Positions 53,152 through 59,000 of a stretch of 59,000 bases of DNA are shown one piece after another (within the stretch, counting starts at the first letter, position 1; every line of letters begins with the position of its first letter). The position numbers and the translations under genes were made by a program. The notes under the pieces were generated by a model that saw nothing but the letters and a program-made list of their open reading frames with translations, was not told the origin of the DNA and did no database searches. Source of the stretch: Faecousia sp. (GTDB taxonomy: Bacteria; Bacillota; Clostridia; Oscillospirales; Oscillospiraceae); assembly GCA_029257335.1 (NCBI GenBank), contig JARIBV010000129.1, positions 1 to 59,000 on the forward strand, given 5' to 3'.

Positions 53152-56100
53152 ATGATGGAAAAGAGTTTGTTGAACCGAGTACTTTCCCTGATGCTGGCTG
53201 CTGCGATCCTGTGCGGATTTGTGATCCCGGTGCATGCAGCTGAGGAATCTGATTCCGTGTGTTTCCAGCAGGTGGACAACAGTGCGGTGAGTGCGGTGCT
53301 TCCCGGGTATGAACCCATTGCCCCGCAGCAGGAAGAGTCATATGCCCCCACGGATGAGGTTCGTGTCTCCATCGTTCTGGAAAAGGAATCCACTGTGGCG
53401 GCAGGATTTGAAATGAAAAATGTTGCCCGGAATCCTTTGGCCATGGCCTATCGGCAGAAGCTGCAAACCCAGCAGGCACAGGTAACCGCCTCCATTGAAA
53501 AACGCCTGGAACAGAAACTGGATGTGGCCTGGAACCTGACGCTGGCAGCGAACCTGATTTCAGCCAATGTGGAATATGGCCAGATCGAGGCCATTGAAAA
53601 GGTCCCCGGTGTTGAGAAGGTCCTGATTGAGACCAGATATGATCCTGCCGTTGTGAGCCGGGAAGAAACAAATAACCCCAACATGGCAACCTCCCCAAAA
53701 CAGATCGGTTCCACGATTGCCTGGGATGCGGGCTATACCGGCGCAGGTGCCAGGATCGCAGTGATCGATACCGGCATTGATACAGAGCATCAGTCCTTCA
53801 ACGAAGAAGGATACAAACATTCTTTGTCCTGCCTGGCAGAAAAGAAAGGGATTGCTCTGGAGGAATATAAAAAGCAGCTGAATCTTCTGGATGCGCAAGA
53901 GGTCAACGGGGTGCTGGATCAGCTCCATGTAAAGGTTGACCCCGCACAGGCCTTTGTCAGCGAAAAAATCCCGTTTGCATACAATTATGTGGACCGCAGC
54001 TACTATGTCACCCATGCGGAAGACACACAGTCGGAGCATGGCTCCCATGTCTGCGGCATTGCCGCTGCCAATGCCTACATTCCGAAACAAGACGGCACCT
54101 TCTCCAAGGCGCTGGATTCTGTAAAGGTCCAGGGCGTTGCTCCCGATGCCCAGCTCATCGTTATGAAGGTTTTTGGCAAACGAGGCGGTGCCTATGATTC
54201 GGACTATATGGTTGCTATTGAGGATGCCATTATTCTGGGCTGCGACACCGTGAATCTATCTCTGGGTGCCGCAAATCCAGGCAACTCCCGCCATGCCAAT
54301 AAAGAATATCAGGCCATTATGGATAATCTCACCAAGGCAGGCATTGTGGTTTGCATCTCTGCGGGAAACAGCGGAAGCTGGGTTCAGAATGCAGCCAATG
54401 GGGGGCGCCTGTATGCGGATGATGTGAGCATGCAGACCAATGGCAACCCCGGTACTTACACAAACTCACTGGGCGTGGCCTCGGTGAACAATGACGGAAC
54501 AACCGGACTGTTCATTCAGGTGAAAGATGCACTGGCAGTTTACAATGAAAGCCCGGACAAACACAAATCTCTTGCAACCCTGGCTGGGGAACAGGAGTAT
54601 ATCTTCATTGATGGCAGTGGTACCCCGGAGGAATGGGCGGCCATAGGCGAGGTGCTGAAGGGAAAAATTGCACTGTGCAGCCGCGGCGAAATTGCATTTT
54701 TTGAAAAGGGAAACAATGCCGTCAATGCAGGTGCTATTGCAACTGTGATTTATAATAATCAACCCGGCAGTATCAACATGGATCTGAAGGATTACACCAA
54801 ATCCGCACCATGCGTATCCATTTCGCAGGAAGCGGGAATGCAGATACGGGAAAACTCGGAAGCGGTTAAGGATGAGGCGGGGAAGATCCTGTATTACACC
54901 GGCAAGATGACGGTTTCTGATCATGTAGGCACATCTCAGTTTAACAGCGAATTTTATAACATGAGCGCATTCTCCTCCTGGGGAATTCCCGGCAGCCTGG
55001 AGATGAAGCCTGAAATTACAGCTCCCGGCGGTGGTATCTATTCCGTTTTTGGGAAGACCCCGTCCGGCGGCGGACACGATATGTATGAGAATATGTCCGG
55101 CACCTCTATGGCCTCTCCTCAGGTTGCGGGCATGGCGGCCCTGGTTGCACAGCACATCAGAGCCAATCATTTGACGGAAAAGACCGGTATGACGCCCCGT
55201 CAGTTGATTCAGAGCCTTTTGATGTCCACTGCGGAACCTCTGGTCAGCGGTGAGAGCCACTGCTATTTCCCTGTGCTTCAGCAGGGAGCCGGTCTTGCCA
55301 ATGTGGGCAGAGCCGTCAGTGCAGACAGCTATATCACCATGGGTGAAAATGCCACAAACTCCTTTGCAGACGGCAAAGTAAAGGTAGAGCTGGGCGATGA
55401 CCCCCAGCGAACCGGCGTGTATCGGTTCTCCTTTACCATTCATAACCTGCAAGCAACTGACAAAGCGTTCGATCTGTCTGCTGATTTCTTTACCCAAAAA
55501 ATGTTTGAAGACTATGCCAACAGTAAAAAGGACGATCATCAGAAGGCTTTCTACATGGACACTGAGACGACTGCACTTCCTGTCAATGTGACATGGGAAG
55601 CAGATGGCAGACGCCTCACTCCCAGCGCACTGCCTGAAGGTTTGGACTTTAATGGAGATGGCTCTGTCAATGCTGCTGACGGCCAGGTCCTCCTGGATTA
55701 TGTGGTAGACAACTCCACCGCCATCCGGAACCTGGACAAGGCCGACATGGACAACGACAGTGATGTGGACACCTATGACGCATACCTGTTCTTTAAAGGA
55801 TTGGGCAGTGGCAGCCTATTGGTTCCCGCGGATGGTTCCGTTCAGGTCGATGTGACCGTGGAGCTGACGGATGCCTGGAGAGACTGCCTGGAGCATGCTA
55901 CCAACGGCGTGTATGTGCAGGGCTATGTGTTCGCCAGAAGTGCGGCAAGCCAGGAAGGTGTGAAGGGCACCACCCATTCCATTCCCGTTCTGGGCTTCTT
56001 CGGAAACTGGACAGACCCTTCCATGTACGATGCAGGGACTTTGGCCGGATATCGGACCGGGGAGGATTTCCGCACGCCTTACCTGGGAGAGATCACTGCC

Positions 56101-59000
56101 AACACCTATTTAGTGACCTATGCCAATGACCCCAAGAATGAATATGCTCTGGGCGGAAATCCCTTGATTCCCGATGCCAAATATATGCCCGAGCGTAACG
56201 CCATCAACTCAGTCAACGGCGATGCCGTAAGTAAAGTGCAGTTTTCGGCTATTCGCAATGCGGCGGCTGTTCGTTTTACAGCTGAGAATGTAACAAAGGG
56301 GAAAACCTTGCAGGATGCAGTTTCCGGCGGCGTGGATGCGGCGTTTTACTTCTCCATGACAGGTAAGTGGCAGAAAACGGGATATACCATCAGGACCAAC
56401 CTGGTTCCCAAGGGAGCGGAGGAAGGGGATCAACTGCGTCTGAATCTGGCATTGGCCCCTGAATACTACATGGATGCGGAAGGAAACACCGACTGGAAGG
56501 CAATGGGCAAGGGTGCCAATTTCAGTCTGCCTTTGGTAGTGGACAACACCGCCCCCGTGGTGGAAGAAATTTCTCACAATGTAATCGGCAATACACTGGT
56601 GGTGACGGCCTCTGATAACCAGTATATTGCGGCCGTGGCGCTGTATAATAAGCAGGGAAGCAAGCTCTATGCCTCTTCCGGTGCGATGCAGGATGTGAAG
56701 GCCGGTGCAAGTGCCCAATTCACTCTGGATCTTACCGATGTGAACGGAGATCGGTTTGCGCTTCAGGTAATGGACTATGCTAAAAATACAACCACCTATC
56801 TTCTGGAAATGGAGATTGGAGAACAGCAGCCTCTGCCTGAAATGATGGCATTCTCTCTGGATCAAAAAGGGGAGTACTGGTTTGCGTTTAATAAGGATAC
56901 CAAATATGATCCCAAGGCACCCCATGGTCTGGAACCGTACTGTCAGACCGACCAGGTGTTCACCGCAGCTACCATTGCAGACCATGTTGTGATCGCCGCT
57001 ACAAAGGATGGAAAGCTCTTTGCAATGCCGGAGAACGATCTGAGTGAAGAAAATCTGATTGCTGAAACCGGGATGCTCTTTACCGATATGGCCTACAACA
57101 AGTCGGACGGCAGGGTTTATGGAGTCTGCGAGAACAAGCTGTATACCATCGACAAGCTCACCGGCGAAACGGCCGAGCTGGGCACCATCGGCATTGCCAC
57201 CAATACCCTGGCCTGCGATGCAAACGGTACCTTCTATTGCAATGAGCTGGGTACGGACAAGATCCATAAATTCACAGCAACTGCCATGGAAAAGCCTGAA
57301 CTTCTGGGTGCCGTTGGAAAATGGGCGAGAATTGAAAGCCAATTTATTCAGAGTATGGAAATCAATCCCAATACGGGCCGCCTGTGCTGGAATTCCTACT
57401 ATGTGAAGGTATATTTCCATGGGTATGAAGTTGGCCGGTCGTACTATGTGGAGATGGATCCCAAGACGGGAAAATCTGAGGTGTATAATGACCTGCAAGA
57501 CGAAATTTCCTGTCTGATTATCCCGGAACGCACCTCCGGCGGCAGTTGGACGGAGCCTACCGACAAAATCTCTAAGGTAACAGTGTCCTCTGACAGCATC
57601 AACATGCTGAAGGGAACGACCCGGAAACTGTCAGCTCTGGTGCAGCCCTGGACGGCAAAGGACCGGGGAGTCACCTGGAGTGCCCAGGACGAAACCGTGG
57701 CAAAAGTGGATGAATTCGGCACTGTGACAGCGGTTGGTGTGGGAACCACCACGGTGACGGCCGCCTCCGTCCTGGACCCCAATGTTACCGCAACATGCTC
57801 TGTGACCGTGGAAGCACTGGATATTACCTTGAAAGGTGTACTTCAGAGCAAGGAGGGAACGGCAGAGTTCTTCTCCTGGGATATGGCAAAGCAGAGCAGC
57901 TGGGAGCCGGGTGCTGAAATCGACACCAAAATGATTTCGGCGGCATACGACTCCAAAAACAAGTTCTACTATGTGCAGGAAGACACCACCGGTCTTTTGA
58001 TGCACCGAATCGGTGAAAATGGTGTGACGGCCCAGGTCTCTGAGACCAACGGCGCAATGAATCCTCTCTGGGCAATGGCCTACAGCACCTATTTCTCCAC
58101 CGAGGAAATGCCTCTGGTTTCTTCCGTCTACGGTTATTACTTCCTGCCGCCCAAGGACCCCATGCATTTGGACATCAGCGCCTTTGAGCTGAGTGGTGTT
58201 ACCGGTTACCTGACCGCCGTTGCCTCTTTGGGGTATGAGAAATATCAGGACCGGGATACGGGCAAGGAACTGGACACAGAGCATATTGTGCTTTTGGATA
58301 ATGCGGGAACCGTTTCTCACTTCTGGACCTACCGGGATGGAGAGAGCTTCAAGGCGCGGATTGCTCAGTTCCCCAGTGACCTGGATCTGGGGTTTGAAGG
58401 CTACGATAACCTGAGAAAGATGTATTGCTCCATGGTGACGGACAACAATGGAGATCTGTACCTGTCCTACTTCAACGGGGCAGAAAACGAACTGTACCGT
58501 CTGGTGCTTGACAAAGACAAGGGCGCGTACCATGCAGAGCGTTTCGGAACCTTTGGAGAGAATGTATGGCCCGCGATCCTCACGGAGGCAGTGAATCATA
58601 CAGACAATCCTTCGCCTAATCACGATCTGGCTGCCGCAGCCACACAAGAAATGGAAGCCGTGACAGTGACAGCTCAGAAAATGCAGGCTGCGGTGAACCA
58701 GCTGCAGAATGACACCTCCCACAGGATTTTCCGGATGACCGACGAGGCCAGACGGTTTTGGGCAGAGATGCAGTCCGATTCCAAGGTAGAAGAGGGCGAA
58801 AAGACCGTCACCGTTACGGTGACAGCCAAGGATGCGGCCGGTGCCGACATTGCTTCCAACAATGCTTTGATGGGGGTAAGCTATGACACTTCCAAGCTGG
58901 AATTGACGGATGCCACCATCCACGGAGCTTATACCTCCAAGGTTCAGGCAGAGGGCAAGGTCACCTTTGGCTATGTCTCTCTGGATGAAATCCCTGCGGG
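53152..59000 (+). CDS. Large secreted S8 serine protease with nested dockerin and cohesin-like module, 3'-truncated by window edge
   Basis: The frame is open from 53152 to the window end (1949 residues seen). A signal peptide ends after VHA (residue 29), followed by an I9-like propeptide (about 68-165). The subtilase catalytic domain has Asp206 (IAVIDTGI), His296 (EHGSHVCGI), oxyanion Asn406 (SAGNSG) and Ser652 (GTSMASPQVAG), with a PA-type domain inserted at about 445-590, as in C5a-peptidase and lactocepin. An Fn3-like domain follows, into which two EF-hand segments (DFNGDGSVNAAD at 832 and DMDNDSDVDTYD near 865) are inserted as a dockerin-like module. Next come a propeller-like region (about 1220-1460), a BIG2 Ig-like domain (about 1473-1553) and, from about residue 1880, a cohesin-like beta-sandwich. 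ATG 53152 follows AAGGAG; an ATG nine codons upstream is possible. It probably degrades extracellular protein and is attached to the surface downstream of the window. Confidence 0.92.
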   Translation, partial: MMEKSLLNRVLSLMLAAAILCGFVIPVHAAEESDSVCFQQVDNSAVSAVLPGYEPIAPQQEESYAPTDEVRVSIVLEKESTVAAGFEMKNVARNPLAMAYRQKLQTQQAQVTASIEKRLEQKLDVAWNLTLAANLISANVEYGQIEAIEKVPGVEKVLIETRYDPAVVSREETNNPNMATSPKQIGSTIAWDAGYTGAGARIAVIDTGIDTEHQSFNEEGYKHSLSCLAEKKGIALEEYKKQLNLLDAQEVNGVLDQLHVKVDPAQAFVSEKIPFAYNYVDRSYYVTHAEDTQSEHGSHVCGIAAANAYIPKQDGTFSKALDSVKVQGVAPDAQLIVMKVFGKRGGAYDSDYMVAIEDAIILGCDTVNLSLGAANPGNSRHANKEYQAIMDNLTKAGIVVCISAGNSGSWVQNAANGGRLYADDVSMQTNGNPGTYTNSLGVASVNNDGTTGLFIQVKDALAVYNESPDKHKSLATLAGEQEYIFIDGSGTPEEWAAIGEVLKGKIALCSRGEIAFFEKGNNAVNAGAIATVIYNNQPGSINMDLKDYTKSAPCVSISQEAGMQIRENSEAVKDEAGKILYYTGKMTVSDHVGTSQFNSEFYNMSAFSSWGIPGSLEMKPEITAPGGGIYSVFGKTPSGGGHDMYENMSGTSMASPQVAGMAALVAQHIRANHLTEKTGMTPRQLIQSLLMSTAEPLVSGESHCYFPVLQQGAGLANVGRAVSADSYITMGENATNSFADGKVKVELGDDPQRTGVYRFSFTIHNLQATDKAFDLSADFFTQKMFEDYANSKKDDHQKAFYMDTETTALPVNVTWEADGRRLTPSALPEGLDFNGDGSVNAADGQVLLDYVVDNSTAIRNLDKADMDNDSDVDTYDAYLFFKGLGSGSLLVPADGSVQVDVTVELTDAWRDCLEHATNGVYVQGYVFARSAASQEGVKGTTHSIPVLGFFGNWTDPSMYDAGTLAGYRTGEDFRTPYLGEITANTYLVTYANDPKNEYALGGNPLIPDAKYMPERNAINSVNGDAVSKVQFSAIRNAAAVRFTAENVTKGKTLQDAVSGGVDAAFYFSMTGKWQKTGYTIRTNLVPKGAEEGDQLRLNLALAPEYYMDAEGNTDWKAMGKGANFSLPLVVDNTAPVVEEISHNVIGNTLVVTASDNQYIAAVALYNKQGSKLYASSGAMQDVKAGASAQFTLDLTDVNGDRFALQVMDYAKNTTTYLLEMEIGEQQPLPEMMAFSLDQKGEYWFAFNKDTKYDPKAPHGLEPYCQTDQVFTAATIADHVVIAATKDGKLFAMPENDLSEENLIAETGMLFTDMAYNKSDGRVYGVCENKLYTIDKLTGETAELGTIGIATNTLACDANGTFYCNELGTDKIHKFTATAMEKPELLGAVGKWARIESQFIQSMEINPNTGRLCWNSYYVKVYFHGYEVGRSYYVEMDPKTGKSEVYNDLQDEISCLIIPERTSGGSWTEPTDKISKVTVSSDSINMLKGTTRKLSALVQPWTAKDRGVTWSAQDETVAKVDEFGTVTAVGVGTTTVTAASVLDPNVTATCSVTVEALDITLKGVLQSKEGTAEFFSWDMAKQSSWEPGAEIDTKMISAAYDSKNKFYYVQEDTTGLLMHRIGENGVTAQVSETNGAMNPLWAMAYSTYFSTEEMPLVSSVYGYYFLPPKDPMHLDISAFELSGVTGYLTAVASLGYEKYQDRDTGKELDTEHIVLLDNAGTVSHFWTYRDGESFKARIAQFPSDLDLGFEGYDNLRKMYCSMVTDNNGDLYLSYFNGAENELYRLVLDKDKGAYHAERFGTFGENVWPAILTEAVNHTDNPSPNHDLAAAATQEMEAVTVTAQKMQAAVNQLQNDTSHRIFRMTDEARRFWAEMQSDSKVEEGEKTVTVTVTAKDAAGADIASNNALMGVSYDTSKLELTDATIHGAYTSKVQAEGKVTFGYVSLDEIPA

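Overview
The window reads as a chromosome segment of a GC-rich, spore-forming anaerobic member of the Bacillota, most likely class Clostridia and Oscillospiraceae-like. The evidence is spore genes with sigma-G-type promoters, a T-box leader on pheST, IreB, a PyrK/PyrD(B) pair, a ptb-buk pair, ferredoxin-linked 2-oxoacid oxidoreductase and strong AGGAGG ribosome binding sites. No rRNA, tRNA, CRISPR array or complete insertion sequence was seen. The family assignment is inference; no database search was possible.

Layout. 1-5.9 kb (+): 3' part of addA, an RluA-type pseudouridine synthase, a VanZ-like membrane protein and an unrecognised protein with a DUF7662-like N-terminus. 5.9-8.3 kb (-): a nitroreductase, then a forespore operon spoVAD-spoVAE followed by a 48-residue Asn/Gln-rich protein too short for normal gene calling. 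8.4-12.3 kb (+): an ABC transporter with one ATPase and two permeases. 12.3-19.2 kb (-): a cobalamin-riboswitch-controlled chelatase operon (CobN/BchH type, BchI type, BchD type). 19.3-23.3 kb (-): single genes for a CD0519/CD1768-type membrane protein, a flavin-binding protein, a small conserved protein plus an NlpC/P60 hydrolase behind a promoter carrying a WalR-type box, and IreB. 23.3-27.1 kb (-): pheT and pheS behind a Phe T-box. 27.2-29.4 kb (+): a small membrane protein and a phage-like replication pair (replisome organizer and DnaC-type helicase loader). 29.4-39.4 kb (-): a complete UMP operon pyrC-carA-carB-pyrK-pyrD-pyrF-pyrE-pyrB-pyrI. 39.5-43.6 kb (+): yceD-rpmF, then der-plsY-gpsA. 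43.8-50.4 kb (-): ptb-buk-NTPase-vorDBAC-ilvE, a full route from branched-chain amino acids to branched-chain fatty acids with ATP gain. 50.6-52.6 kb (+): HAD phosphatase, luxS, mtnN. 53.0 kb to the end (+): a very large secreted subtilase that runs off the window.

Points worth most attention: (1) CarA has lost both the glutaminase nucleophile Cys (now Gly248) and the catalytic His (now Tyr332), so carbamoyl phosphate is probably made from free ammonia; (2) the small TEN-repeat protein next to spoVAE, with its own sigma-G-like promoter, is a candidate undescribed spore protein; (3) the subtilase has a dockerin-like EF-hand pair set inside its Fn3-like domain and a cohesin-like module near the window end; (4) the branched-chain fermentation operon carries an uncharacterised P-loop NTPase; (5) a perfect TGTAAC-N5-TGTAAC box lies on the promoter of the NlpC/P60 gene.
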